From: Piscicola geometra
Lineage: Eukaryota; Annelida; Clitellata; Hirudinida; Piscicolidae
Assembly (NCBI GenBank): GCA_943735955.1
Contig: OX030958.1
Span: 2,473,531-2,537,530 of the forward strand
Direction of reading: 5' to 3'
Length of the DNA: 64,000 nucleotides
The notes under the pieces were generated by a model. It was not told the DNA's origin, made no database searches, and saw nothing but the letters and a program-made list of their open reading frames with translations. The position numbers were made by a program, and so were the translations under genes. Positions 49,809 through 60,402 of this stretch are shown here, in pieces (within the stretch, counting starts at the first letter, position 1; the number at the start of each line of letters is the position of its first letter).

Positions 49809-51094
49809 TTTCTTTTGTAAATCAATGAAAACATTTGTTATTATTAACAATTCTTTTAATTTGTGAATTTAATTAAGAAGTTCATGTATTATTTTATTTT
49901 TTCTAGGAGGTCATACAAGCATTTATTTGCTTCGATTTCTGAATTTATTTGCTTGCAAATAAACGAATTGTTGTTGTTGTTGTTAGTAAATATTAAAAAA
50001 ATAAAAAAAAGTTTTTAATAGTTATTTCTTACTTAAAAAGCTTGAAAACTGATGAACTGAAAGTGTAACCTCGTGTTCGAGTTCAAAGGAATCAGTGCAT
50101 AAACATCTTTTTTTAGTTTTAGTAAGATATTTATCCATGATAAAACAGATAAAACAGTATAAACGAAATTTTAGAAACAATTTAAATCCGTCTGCTTGCA
50201 AAAAGTGAACCGGTCTTTTCGGAAAAGCATCCCTTCTTTAATAAAATGTTTTAATCTTTGAAAGTTGTTTGTTCTATTTTTAGATTTAGAAAGGAGTTCA
50301 TGCTCTAAACTATTATTAGCAATCAGCTTAGCTTGAAAGTTCCAAGATAGGATGAATCATACATGTACAATACATGTATTATATTGGATGAATATTGTGG
50401 TAGCGTCTTTTTTTGCTTAGCGATTCGCAATTATCGAATTAATATTTTTTTTGGGTGCTTATTTGAGACAAAATTTAAAAATTATTTTCGGCCGAAACCG
50501 AAAAACTGCCGAAACTAAGAAAATTGACAATTTCGGCGCCGAAACCGAAACCGAACCGAATTTCGGTCGGTCTCTACCACAAACTATAAAATATGTTTAA
50601 TAACACGGCTATACTTCTACAGTAACGGAAGGTAAATCATTTGTTTGCATAATATAGTTTTTTAAGCAAAATGTGAAGCTGTGAAATCAAATAATAGCAC
50701 AAAAAAAAGTTAACATCAATATTTAATATGAGCAGCACTGTAGCTATCATCTCCTGCAAGTACAGTTCCATGTGAACGTCTATTCAGCTTGTCAGGGCAC
50801 ACGTAGAAAAACTTGTTGCTTGAGTAACTGGCTTAAATAGGATGTGACATTTGCATTTTTTGAAAATTTATGAATTAATTTGTTTTCTTTAAAATTTTAA
50901 CTTTTATTTTAAAAAATGTGATAACAAATGTGATAAAAATTTAAATACTATTTTATACTAATTTAAAATATTCTAAAAAATTGCGTTATAACACGATTCT
51001 TTTTCACCAAGCATCTATTCACCCATCTTCATCCTCATCATCATCACCACCCATCATCATCATCACCCATCATCATCACCACCCACCACCCATT

Positions 51095-51150
51095 GAATTA
51101 GATAAAACCCGCTATAGAAATAATTTTGATTGATTGATTCATTCATTCAT
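51095..51150 (+). repeat. LINE L-B 3' tail next to the HID1-like exon
   Basis: CGCTATAGAAATAATTTTGA and TTGATTGATTC match the 3' end of the LINE at 33860-33888. Confidence 0.65.
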
Positions 51151-51200
51151 TCTTCCCATCTCTCTTCCATCTCCTCTCCCCCACCCCTCCCTCCACGCAG

Positions 51201-51341
51201 GACTTCAAGTTCATCTTGAGGGGCCTCACCCGTCTCCTGAACAACCCCCTCACGCAGATCTACCTGCCAGCCTCCTCCAAACGCTTCCTCTTCCACCAGG
51301 AACTACTCGTCTTCTTCTGGAAGATCTGCGACATCAACAAG
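51201..51341 (+). CDS. HID1: Isolated HID1-type exon
   Basis: 47 codons: DFKFILRGLTRLLNNPLTQI, YLPASSKRFLFHQELLVFFW, KICDINK, strongly like the DFxFILKGxxRLLxNPLxQTYLP ... FHQELLVLFWKLCDxNK segment of HID1 (a Golgi-associated protein involved in dense-core vesicle sorting). A pyrimidine-rich tract and CACGCAG|GAC acceptor precede it; AACAAG|GTGCCT donor follows, immediately entering a minisatellite. I found no other HID1 exon in the window, so this is either one exon of a gene with very long introns or a displaced copy. Confidence 0.82.
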
Positions 51342-51342
51342 G

Positions 51343-51720
51343 TGCCTGCCTGCTTTCTTGCTTGGGTGGTTTGTTTGTTGCTTGGGTGGCTGCTTGTTTG
51401 CTGGAGTGGCTGCTTGCTTGCTTGCTTGGGTGGTTTTTTGCTTGCTTGCTTGGGTGGGTGGTTGGCTGCTTAGGTGGTTTGTTGCTTGGGGGGTTGGTTG
51501 TGGTGGGAGTGGGGTGCTTGCTTGCTTTGGGTGGTTGTGGTCGATTGTGGTGAGTGGGGTGGTTTCTTGGGTGGCTACTTGCTTGCTTGGTTGGTTTGTT
51601 GCTTGGGTGGATGGTTGGTTGGTTGGGGGTGTGGGGGGTGGTTGGTCGATTGATTGATGGTTGTTGGGGGGTGTGATTGTGGTAAGGGTGAAAGGTGATG
51701 ACAGGTGAATGGGGAGGGGG
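51343..51720. repeat. CTTGCTTGGGTGG minisatellite
   Basis: Irregular T/G-rich units (GCTTGCTTGGGTGGTTTGTT) beginning at the HID1 exon donor; degenerates past 51640. Confidence 0.9.
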
Positions 51721-51929
51721 GGAAAGGTGAGATGGAGAGGGTGATGGAGAAAGTAAAAGGTCGAATGGCGGAGAGAGACGGGTTGAAGGAGAGGAAAAGA
51801 TTATAGAAAAAGTCATAATGATAATGATCCTAATGAAATAATTAATAATTCCTTCAAAGTATTCTTTAATCACTGCATCATAGTGATCCCAAAAAGTAAT
51901 TAATCTGAAGTATTTAAAGTATTCTTAAA

Positions 51930-52062
<133 letters not shown>

Positions 52063-52078
52063 TTACGGCATCTCTCAC

Positions 52079-52395
52079 TTGGAGCACAAAACCAACAACT
52101 ACGTCCATCAGATTACAACAGCACTTGTTGGACAACAAGAACCTCTTCTAGCAACTATCATACGTCGAAATTTGACTTGGTTGGCCACGTCGTCAGGCAC
52201 GATTCACTGTCCAAGACTGTGCTTCAGGGCACGCTACAAGGAAGTCGTCGTCGATGCCGTCAGAAAAAGAGCTGGATGGACAATGTGAAAGAGTGGACGT
52301 CTCATCCTTGAACAGTCTTCTCAACGCTGCAAACAACATAAATGAATGGCGGAGGAGAGCTGCGTCCTCTTCTTTGATTCCCCCAACGACCAATT
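52079..52395 (+). pseudogene. Non-LTR reverse transcriptase C-terminal tail, frameshifted
   Basis: The frames pieced by eye give LLATIIRRNLTWLATSS, the HDSLSKTVLQGTLQGS-like block and KSWMDNVKEWTS, NEWRRRAAS. These are the final motifs of a common invertebrate LINE group. Two or more frameshifts. Confidence 0.65.
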
Positions 52396-52662
52396 CGGTC
52401 ACGAGCATTATGGTGATGATATGCCAGGATAACCTATCAGAAAGAGATGCTAAATGCTCAATAAGCGCTGTATGCATATGTTACAGGCAACGTGTTGAAT
52501 TGTTTAGAAAAATTCGTTTGTGAAATTTCAGTTTACAAAGTGTTTCAACAAACTTTTCATGCTTGAAAATCATTTATTAGAGAAATCAAATAGGAATATT
52601 AGAGAAATTGATTTGTAAACTCAAATGAGTTGTTTCTGACTCCGACGGTCATTGAACAGCTG

Positions 52663-52901
52663 TTAGTCCACAACGTACGTATAGCAACGTCGCTTATATT
52701 GGGTGGCATTTGGATGTGAGTGTCTTTCTTTTGATTTTGCATGAACGAAACACTTGTAGTAGGGCTGCGACGGGTCCCAGTCAACCGCCCAGCACTTGCT
52801 ACAGCGCAATTTTTTGCAGTGTTCCACACAAGCCTTTTCAGTTTTTATTTCAGGATCACTGTCACCATCTTGTGAATGCTTGGATTCGTACACTTCATAT
52901 T
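52663..52901 (-). CDS. Terminal exon of a cysteine-rich secreted protein (PAN/apple-like)
   Basis: Acceptor ATTCTTCCAG at 52902, then EYEVYESKHSQDGDSDPEIK, ACVEHCKKLRCSKCWAVDWD, CFVHAKSKERHSHPN and YKRRCYTYVVD stop. The C-x3-C ... CWAVDxDPS ... CFVH ... C spacing resembles PAN/apple-type extracellular domains. The upstream exons are not identified, so the gene name is unknown. No repeat copies were seen, which favours a real exon. Confidence 0.6.
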
Positions 52902-53040
52902 CTGGAAGAATGGTTTTGAAACACAGGATGTATAAATTAGTCAGTATGGCAAATGAATGGTTGTTTTTTGATCTTATGAAATCATCATGCATTGAAAAGT
53001 AAAATGTAAAAACTAATGCGATAAGGAGTGGCTTACACGG

Positions 53041-53480
53041 TGATCAATCAATAAATCAAATAAATTTCTATAGCGCTCTTCCTCAAATTCAAGAGCGCTC
53101 GTAAATAAATTTGTTAAACAGATCCTTACGAAAGTAAATAATGATTTAGAAGTAGTTAAATAAGGAGTTAATGAGTTCCAAGTATATGGACCTGCATAAT
53201 GTGATGATAAATAGGAGTACGGCTAACGATTCTAGCTGCATAATTAAAATGGTTTTAAAGTACTTTCAAGCAAATTATAATAGAGTAAATTACAATAGTC
53301 AATTCACGATAGAAAAAGTGCAGAAACTAACATCTTTAAACCTGAATTATAATAATAATTATTATTTAAAGTTTAAAAACACTAAATTATTGGATCAGAA
53401 GACAAACTATTTAACAAAATCATTAAACGGTAAAAGCGGCTGCCAAGATGGCGGCTGCTAACCAACGATCCAAATTGAAT
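53041..53480 (-). mobile_element. L-B LINE 3' end, inverted copy
   Basis: ATCAATCAATAAATCAAATA tail, GCGCTCTTCCTCAAATTCAA, then the RT C-terminus antisense and the GCGGCTGCCAAGATGGCGGC end block. About the same extent as 33290-33888. Confidence 0.8.
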
Positions 53481-53859
53481 AAGCTTTTTTTGTTAAACTT
53501 TTTTCAAACTGCACCATGGCCAGGAGAAGAGCAAATGCGAGAAAACTCTTCATTGCAACGTTTGAATTACTTTAGAAAAACCGCCAATCTCAACCTTCTT
53601 AGTAAAAATCGACTTTCTTATATACTATTTCATCCTATTTTACATAAAATCATTAGCGTTTCATTGAAGCAGTAGAAGTTGATTCCTTAGTTTAACGTAG
53701 TTATTGATGAAATATGCAAATTTCTTTTTTCAAATATTCTCATTCTTTTTAAATAGTGAACTTTTCAGATGAATTTGCATTTTCCTGTTGAATTCAACTT
53801 AAAAACGTGTCAGTTTATCTATCATAGATTCTATGATTGATCCTTTAGAACGGTTTGCA

Positions 53860-54290
53860 TTTAAATGAGACTTCAAAAATCATTCGAACTCGCAGTCCAC
53901 AATAGTCATAAACACATCTCACCACCAGTTTTACATCCATCTATTCAACGCACTAACAAACTCACTATCTTAGGTATCACATTCACTGACACTCTCAAAA
54001 TTTCACCACACATAGATCATATTATCAAAAAATGCTTTCAAACTTTTCATGCCATCAAAACAATCCGTTCCCATTAACTCATTGGTGCCAAACTCTTTGA
54101 CATCACTGAGTCCCTCATCATCTCTCACCTTAAATATGCAGCTCTTTCTTGGTCTGGTTTTGCTTATCAGCAACAAATCAAGCAACTTCAGTCCTTTATT
54201 AATAAACTAATTAGACTTAAATATCTTCCCTCTCACTACCCATCTATCACTTCTATTTTTAGCACTTTAGACACTAAACTATTTTTAAAC
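53860..54290 (+). pseudogene. L-C LINE RT C-terminal copy
   Basis: KSFELAVHNSHKHISPPVLH, PSIQRTNKLTILGITFTDT and, after frame changes, YAALSWSGFAYQQQIKQLQS. Closely matches 37085-37500. Confidence 0.85.
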
Positions 54291-54293
54291 TAA

Positions 54294-54425
54294 GTGGGTC
54301 CCATATGGGCTAAGTGGGCGTTCTGTGGGCTCTATGGGCCTTATGTGGGCTATATGGGCTTTTTCCAAGTGGGCTATATGGGTTATTTCTAAGTGGGCTT
54401 TATGTGGGCTATATGGGCTGCCTGT
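54294..54425. repeat. TGGGCTATATGGGCT tandem repeat
   Basis: About eight irregular units alternating AAGTGGGC and ATATGGGCT, sandwiched between two LINE fragments. Confidence 0.85.
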
Positions 54426-55390
54426 ATAGCATATACGCTCTCCTCAAATTCAAGAGCGCTCGTAAATAAATTTGTTAAACAGATATGTCTTCAGATCCTT
54501 ACGAAAGTAAATAATGATTTAGAAGTAGTTAAATAAGGAGGTAATGAGTTCCAAATATATGGACCTGCATAATGTGATGATAAATAGGAGTACGGCTAAC
54601 GGTTCTAGCTGCATAATTAAAATGGTTTTGAAGTACTTTCAAGTAGATTATAATAGAGTGAATTACAATAGTCAATTCGAGATAGAAAAAGTGCAGAAAC
54701 TAACATCTTTAAAGAAGGGTCATCTAAGTAAGGTAATAATTGTCTAATACGTCTGAGATGAAAATAGCAAGATTTAGTAACAAATAGAATTTGGTTTGAT
54801 AAGGTTAGTTTTGAGTCAGAAATAAATCCTAAGCTACGACTATGATTAGATGGAATAATAGTATGAGAGGAAAAATTACATGGATCATTAATTAGTTTAC
54901 CATTTTATCAAAAAATATAATTTCAAATTTTAGTGGATTCAATTTTAAAGACATTGAGCTAGACCAGTCTTCAATAGATAATAGACATAAACACAGTCAT
55001 GTGTAGAAGATTCGTTCTGTCCTTCATCTGCAGAGCTCATCTGCCTTGTGAAGTAGGTAGCCAGTGGGTGCTTGCAAGCTGTGAACTGGTGCTCAATTTG
55101 AGGCTCTGGCACTTCTTCCTTCTAAAATACGTTTTTCACGTATGGTGAATATATAAAATTATTGTAGTCCGTTAGACAGTTATTGGTTGAAGATTTTAAT
55201 TCCGAAAGCAAGATTTGGCAAGCGATAAATTTAAAAACCAAAAAATAAGAAAAGATATAAATTATAATAATTATTATTATTTGAAGTTTAAAAAAACTAA
55301 ATTATTGGATCAGAAGACAACCTATTTAACAAAATCATTAAACGGTTAAAGCGGCTGCCAAGATAGCAGCTGCTAACCAAATGTTCAATA
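54425..55390 (-). mobile_element. L-B LINE copy, inverted, longest
   Basis: Inverted relative to 33285-33888 and extending further: CAAATTCAAGAGCGCTCGTA at one end, GCGGCTGCCAAGATAGCAGC at the other. Contains the RT C-terminus antisense only. Confidence 0.8.
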
Positions 55391-55480
55391 GTTTTACCTG
55401 CAATTTGTCACTTTACACAATAAATATGTAAGATGATGATGATGATGTTAATGATGATTCAGAAGATGATCCAGCTTATG

Positions 55481-55775
55481 CAGGTGCGGAGATCTTCTTA
55501 AAATCTTTGTGGGCTGGACTCCGGACCCCCCTCTCCCTCCACTTATTTTTTTAACAAATTTATATTTTGATACGAATATTTAGGTAAGCAAAGAATATTT
55601 TTGTTTTCGACAGCTATCACTATAACTACACATACTCACAATGTGTTACTATGTAAAAATTCTGTTTTATGCGATGTTTGACGATTATGTTCGTATCAAA
55701 ACAAGAGTTTTAAATATTTTTAATGAAAAAAGTGGGGGTCCGGACCCTAAGACCCCCCCAGGATCGCCGCCTATG
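55481..55775. mobile_element. MITE with GGCGGCGATCC termini, copy 2
   Basis: Starts CAGGTGCGGAGATCTTC and ends GGATCGCCGCCTATGAG; interior as in copy 1 at 38348. Confidence 0.8.
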
Positions 55776-55846
55776 AGCTTATGGCGTTCGCTTCACAACG
55801 TCCAATTATCATAAAGACAAAGCTCACGTGTGTGTGTGTCCCTTAC

Positions 55847-55943
55847 TCCCACAAACATTTTGAAGAGGAGCTCCTTATAAGCCGTCTTAGAATTTGGAAC
55901 GATTGGATCTATGGTGGCTGAGCTGAAGTATGAAGCTTCTTCA
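55847..55943 (-). CDS. Candidate exon of an unknown gene
   Basis: Between acceptor AACTTAG and donor GGGA|GTAAGG the frame reads EEASYFSSATIDPIVPNSKT, AYKELLFKMFVG. Composition and junctions look exonic, but I do not recognise the protein and have no flanking exons. Confidence 0.3.
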
Positions 55944-55949
55944 CTAAGT

Positions 55950-56760
55950 TCCTAACATCCTATCCCTTCACTAGAGTAACTACCGTAGAATATCAGAATC
56001 TTCAGACCATTTTAACTAACTAATGAAATTTTAACCAATTTTTTATTTAAAAAATTGTATAAAAAGTAAAATTTTATTAACTAAGTCTAAAAAAACAGCT
56101 ATATTTAACTCTGAATATCTTATTAAGTCAACTTTTCCCTGTCATCTGGAATTGTTGAATCGACACCTACTTGTTCATTTTTCAAATCCACAAATCAAAA
56201 TATAATTTATATAAATGTATATCATTAGAATCGTTTTTGAATTTCCCACTTTAAACCGAAAATATATATTTTTTCTTTAATACTTAAAGAGAAAATAAGC
56301 TTTAAAATGTTAAACGTAAATTTAAAATACTCTAAAATATATATATTAAAAGCAGTTAAGACCATACACAATGTATATTATACATACGGGTTAATCCAGA
56401 ATCGATTACATACTTACGATTTTCCGTGTCTTACTTCAATCACGGACATTTATATAGCGCTTTTTTTATCTAATTCAAAAGCGCTTTTCAAATAAATTTG
56501 TTAAATAAAACGGTTTTTAGACCACTACCAATATATGTATATATATATAAATTTAAATATAAAAAAACAATCAACCTCAATAATCCAACCTCACCCACAC
56601 CACCATGACAATCACCGCCAAAAAATCACTATCTCAACTAATAAAAAATTCAATCATCACAACAGTACCAACACTCATACCACAGCACAATCATCACCAC
56701 AGTACCAACACTCATACCACAGCACAATCATCACCACATCATCCTCAAAACCACAAAAAA
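55950..56760. other. AT-rich, no gene seen; partial LINE-tail-like block at 56450-56500
   Basis: TATAGCGCTTTTTTTATCTA and AAAAGCGCTTTTCAAATAAA resemble the L-B LINE end. A CACAGCACAATCATCACCAC duplication lies at 56680-56735. Confidence 0.4.
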
Positions 56761-56787
56761 CAATAATCATTCTTCTCAATTTTCTGT

Positions 56788-56958
56788 CTTGCCACTGGTG
56801 CCGAGGCTGCGATAGATGGTGAAGGAGAAGTCCTTGCCAAAATTGGAACTGCTGCTGCTATGGAAGGTTTTCTACTTTATGTCGCAGCTCACTTGATTCC
56901 CTGCGGCCATTCCTTGACAGATTCAAAACAACCAACATTCGCACAAAAAACATTCTAA
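56788..56958 (+). CDS. Candidate terminal exon or small ORF, unknown
   Basis: Frame reads LATGAEAAIDGEGEVLAKIG, TAAAMEGFLLYVAAHLIPCG and ends QKTF stop. Balanced composition, unlike the surrounding AT-rich DNA, but no start, no clear acceptor and no recognised family. Confidence 0.25.
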   Translation, partial: LATGAEAAIDGEGEVLAKIGTAAAMEGFLLYVAAHLIPCGHSLTDSKQPTFAQKTF

Positions 56959-57039
56959 TTAATTAAATGTTATTTTTATTTAGACTTAAGATTCTAACAT
57001 TTTAATATACTATACCCAATACTGTTTATTCCACAAATT

Positions 57040-57080
57040 TATTTGAGCGGCTGCCAAAATGGCCGCCGCTAACCTAAAAA
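57040..57080 (+). repeat. GCGGCTGCCAAAATGGCCGC repeat end
   Basis: The same short GC-rich block ends the L-B LINE copies at 53437 and 55350 and appears inverted near 33270. Confidence 0.6.
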
Positions 57081-57089
57081 CTAAAAAAA

Positions 57090-57890
57090 CATTACTTTTT
57101 TTTCAAAAGAATGGAAAATCGTATCAAAGACTGGATGCATTTTTTTTTAAAGAAAAGGAATTTTAAAATATTATCCATGCAAAATATTCATAATAAATAT
57201 TACTATATTATACTTTCTAGCTATTCAAAAGTTAAAAATAGACTAAAAACGAATGTCTTAAATTTTCTAACAGATCTTTAATATTAAATATTTAAGTTTA
57301 TGCATTAGTTAGTTCTATCCGGTTTGATTTATTCAGTCGTAGGTTTATTTAAAGACGTGGTTTTGCTTCTCTCAACTTTAAAAAACATTATTTTATATCA
57401 GCTTTCGGCTATTTTGGTATTTTTCACAATTTCTCACTTCTGATTCTAGCGTTTTTTTTCCCGCTGATCATTGTGATTTATCAAGAAGTGAGTACTAAAC
57501 TTCTAATTTTTTTATTAATACAGTTTATGGGTATAGGAGGGTAAATTTATAATATCGGGTTCTTATGTTTCTTTTTTATAGAACAATATCAACATATCCT
57601 ATCATGCAATGATTCATGCATACCCTGACGTTAGCACAAAATGTCCCAATTTTCATTATACTAGTATTAGGTTTCACGACTTTACAGTATATATTAAAGT
57701 TATTCATTTAATAAGACAATGTTTGAAAAATATTTTGATATAAGCTTCGTCTAATAATATTTTTAATGAAGCTTTTCAAGTAATGAAATAAGATCAATGG
57801 CCCCGATTCTCATAATGAGAATTGGGACATGAATACATTATTAGGAACTTCTTGATAATATAGCTTTGTTCCAATACTATTTTCTTTTTT
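57090..57890. other. AT-rich, no gene seen
   Basis: No coding or repeat structure recognised upstream of the 57893 frame. Confidence 0.4.
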
Positions 57891-57892
57891 AA

Positions 57893-59375
57893 ATGGCACC
57901 AATTGACCAAAAAAACCGAGAGGCTTCTCAACGTTATCGAGAAAAAATGAAAACCGAAAACAGAGAAATATGCAATGAACGTAAAAGAGCTGCAACCGAA
58001 AAGTACAGAGAATCTAAGAAAGCTTCGTGCACCGTACGCGGAAAGCGAGCAGTACGAAAGAGAGAAAAAGCGTCTGCAGCGGTCACGAAAGAAGCAGCAG
58101 CAGCAGGCTCAATCTTCTCCACTTAACCTCGATCTACCAGTAGCTGCCAGTACCAGCAGCCCAGTTACCCTGCAGCGAACCTGTACCCCTCAAGTGGCCA
58201 GATCACTGACTACTGTTTCTGCGACCAGCACATCAAGTTCTGGAACAACTAAAAATCAGAGCACCGCCGCTCGCGATCGGGAGAAGCGCAAAGCGAGATG
58301 TGCCCGGATGCGCATGCAGCGCAAGATTAAAAATATGCAGCGAGAGCTATGGCGCCTTCGAAAAGGAATATATCGTATGGTAAGTTTTCCTAAAATATTA
58401 TATTAAATTAGGTTATTAATTATTTTTTTTAAAACTTATACCTTTAATTTTAATCGTGCAGAAGAAGAAAGCTGAGGCTGCTTTCCCGGCCCTGGCAATG
58501 CGAGTGGCTTGTCGCGAAGCAAGCAGGAAGCATCTGCTGCAACTACGCCGTGCACGAGAGCAACGCGTAAAAAACGATGCGGCTGATATTACGTTCGATA
58601 TCATGCGACAATACAAGCGAACGCGCTCTGTATTTCCGTTATGAAAAAGGTAAGCTAATCGTCAATTACATTTCTGCTTAATTTTATCATTAAAATTTGC
58701 ATCAATTTATTAAATTGCTTGCTGCTTAAAATAATAACTTGAATTGCTAGATTTGCAACGCTGCCCGTAGAAATGTGAAGCGTTACCTCATGAAAGGCAT
58801 GCGCATCGACTACCGAACGATTGGTCCACTGGAGGCACCGGAGCCGACAGTCCGACCATCGTCTTTGACTCTGGCAACTCGCGTCGTCGACTTCATATCC
58901 AGAGACGATAATTCACGCCTTGCGTCAAGAAAGAAAGAGTCAGAAGTATTAGAAGCGGTACTTGAACTATTCGGTCGAAACTCTATTCGAGAAGTTTGCT
59001 TCAGAATTTCCTGATATGAAAATAAGTCGATCGACTTTCTACGTGCTGAGACAAAAGGCGTTTTTCGTGTTGAGACCACGTCTTTGCCTCAGAAACTTGT
59101 GCTTGTGTTCGCACTGCACCAATCTCGATGTGAGTTATGATTCTACAACATGTAAGTTTCATTTTGTTTATTTATTCAAACCTCAAACATTCCTTGACAG
59201 TTGATCGTCAATTCACCGTTTTTCTGCAAGCTCATTAACAGTCGCGAAAAGCATCACCTTGTCGATCAGCTGGTGTGCAGTTCCGACTCGTATGCATGTA
59301 TGTACCGCAAGTTGGCTGTGTGTTTTGACCGAACTGTGCTTCTTCCAGTGCCTGAAGGTGCTCCTAGCAATTTAT
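57893..59375 (+). pseudogene. Decayed multi-exon, repeat-associated basic protein gene
   Basis: Starts MAPIDQKNREASQRYREKMK and changes frame near 57990 into EREKKRLQRSRKKQQQQAQS; donor ATG|GTAAGT at 58380. Second exon 58461-58640 opens AAGAAGAAAGCTG (KKKAEAAFPALAMRVACREA) but hits a stop before AAG|GTAAGC. Third exon from about 58752 (ICNAARRNVKRYLMKGMRID, VVDFISRDDNSRLASRKKE) frameshifts near 58950 into LNYSVETLFEKFASEFPDMK, ISRSTFYVLR. A last block SREKHHLVDQLVCSSDSYAC, MYRKLAVCFDRTV is at 59236-59345. I recognise this architecture (basic leucine/arginine-rich N-terminus; RDDNSR; ISxSxFxxLRP) from repeated hypothetical proteins of aquatic animals; function unknown. Three or more disruptions indicate a pseudogene. 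Confidence 0.6.
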
Positions 59376-59449
59376 ATTAATATATGGTTAAGACATTCTG
59401 AAAGTACATTTCCTAATCTTTTAAATTATATAAACTTCATTTTTTAAAT

Positions 59450-60286
59450 GTTTTTGCGTTATTGAAGATGAAGGGTTTAGAGATAATGATGACGGGGAGG
59501 CAAAACTAAAGAAGGAAGGGATAGTAAAGATTTGGATGTTCAACTTTATAAGGGTTTATCTTGAGAAACATAGTGAAGCCCAATAAGTTATAGATTGAAG
59601 AAAGAGAGTTATTTTATTAACAGTAAGGTCAAGAGAAAAGTCAGTAAAAGATGTTTAAATATAGGAGTCATCAGCATCAGCAAGACATACACAACAAAAA
59701 CCAACTCTCCTTCACCACAGCCACCAAACACCCCTGCCTCACCATACAACTGCCCACAAACACGATGCCACTCCCACAAGGCACCCTCCTACCATTCAGT
59801 CTGACCAAGCCTCTTCCCATCGAGGGCGACAGAGGGAAACTCCATCATTTCGGTTCTGAGACTTTTGTTTCCTCGCATCGAAAGTAGATCGACATTGTTT
59901 TTTTCACTGCTTCAGCAGACGATGTTAGTGCATGTGTGTCGGTGCAACAAACTGCAGTGTGCAAGATCACTTTACTCTTTGAAAGTACTAAGGATTTCAT
60001 TTTAATTTAATGCTACTCTGATTGTGAAATGATGATGATGATAATGTTATTATGTTTTACATGTTGCTTTCTGTCAGCTGAGTGATGGATGCGTGCTTTG
60101 CAGATGCTCCACACACGCCTGCATTTCCAACTGCATATAAGCTAGCGTGCGCACATGAGTTTCCTAGTTAACTGCGCATCAAGGACTTAAGCAATTATTG
60201 AAATGTCCTTGAAGATTTTGTGCCGAAAGTTACGACTGCAGACACGTTTTGTGCCGACGAAATCTAAAGAATGTTGGTATAGTTGT
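59450..60286. other. Intergenic, no gene seen
   Basis: Between the decayed gene and the SMARCC 3' end. Contains short open frames only. Confidence 0.45.
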
Positions 60287-60292
60287 TTTATT
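60287..60292 (-). promoter_or_regulatory. Candidate polyadenylation signal of SMARCC
   Basis: AATAAA on the minus strand about 110 nt after the SMARCC stop codon. Confidence 0.4.
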
Positions 60293-60402
60293 TCACATCA
60301 AAACGCACATTAAATTTTTTTGTCAACGAGTCAGTAATGATAAATAATAAGATGTCAGTCAGTGAAAAGAGTGAGGAGATGATCTTGATCGATTGAATGA
60401 CC

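Larger units (their letters stand above)
45832..49985 (+). mobile_element. Near-intact CR1/Jockey-group LINE, innermost level of the nest
   Basis: Two ORFs, a 3' UTR and a terminal (TTG)n run at 49966-49985. Only two frameshifts, so it is young. The 5' UTR is almost absent (ORF1 ATG at 45848). A convincing TSD was not seen. Confidence 0.88.
43796..50576 (-). mobile_element. hAT element, third level, perfect 8-bp TSD
   Basis: Starts TAGAAACCGACCGAAA and ends TTTCGGTCGGTCTCTA. CCACAAAC flanks exactly (43788-43795, 50577-50584). Both subterminal regions are dense in CCGAAACCGAAA. It carries transposase pieces on the minus strand and a LINE. Confidence 0.93.
43413..50740. mobile_element. Tc1/mariner-like element, second level, TA duplication
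   Basis: CAGTGCTGCTCATATTA at the left and its complement at the right, flanked by TA (43411-43412, 50741-50742). Further inside both arms share TTTTTTTGTGCTATTATTTG and TTCCGTTACTGTAG, so the TIRs are long. Excluding later insertions it is only about 0.55 kb. Confidence 0.88.
43055..50998 (+). mobile_element. hAT-A copy, outermost shell of a four-level nest
   Basis: Left part ends in ...AKLARKY at 43412; right part resumes [24 protein letters not shown] at 50743 and runs to the ATTGCGTTATAACACGATT terminus. Everything between is later insertion. Confidence 0.9.

Noticed and set aside
51134..51657. Cys/Trp/Leu-rich ORFs extending past the HID1-type exon
   Set aside because: After the donor at 51341 the frame is minisatellite; the membrane-like appearance comes from the repeat.
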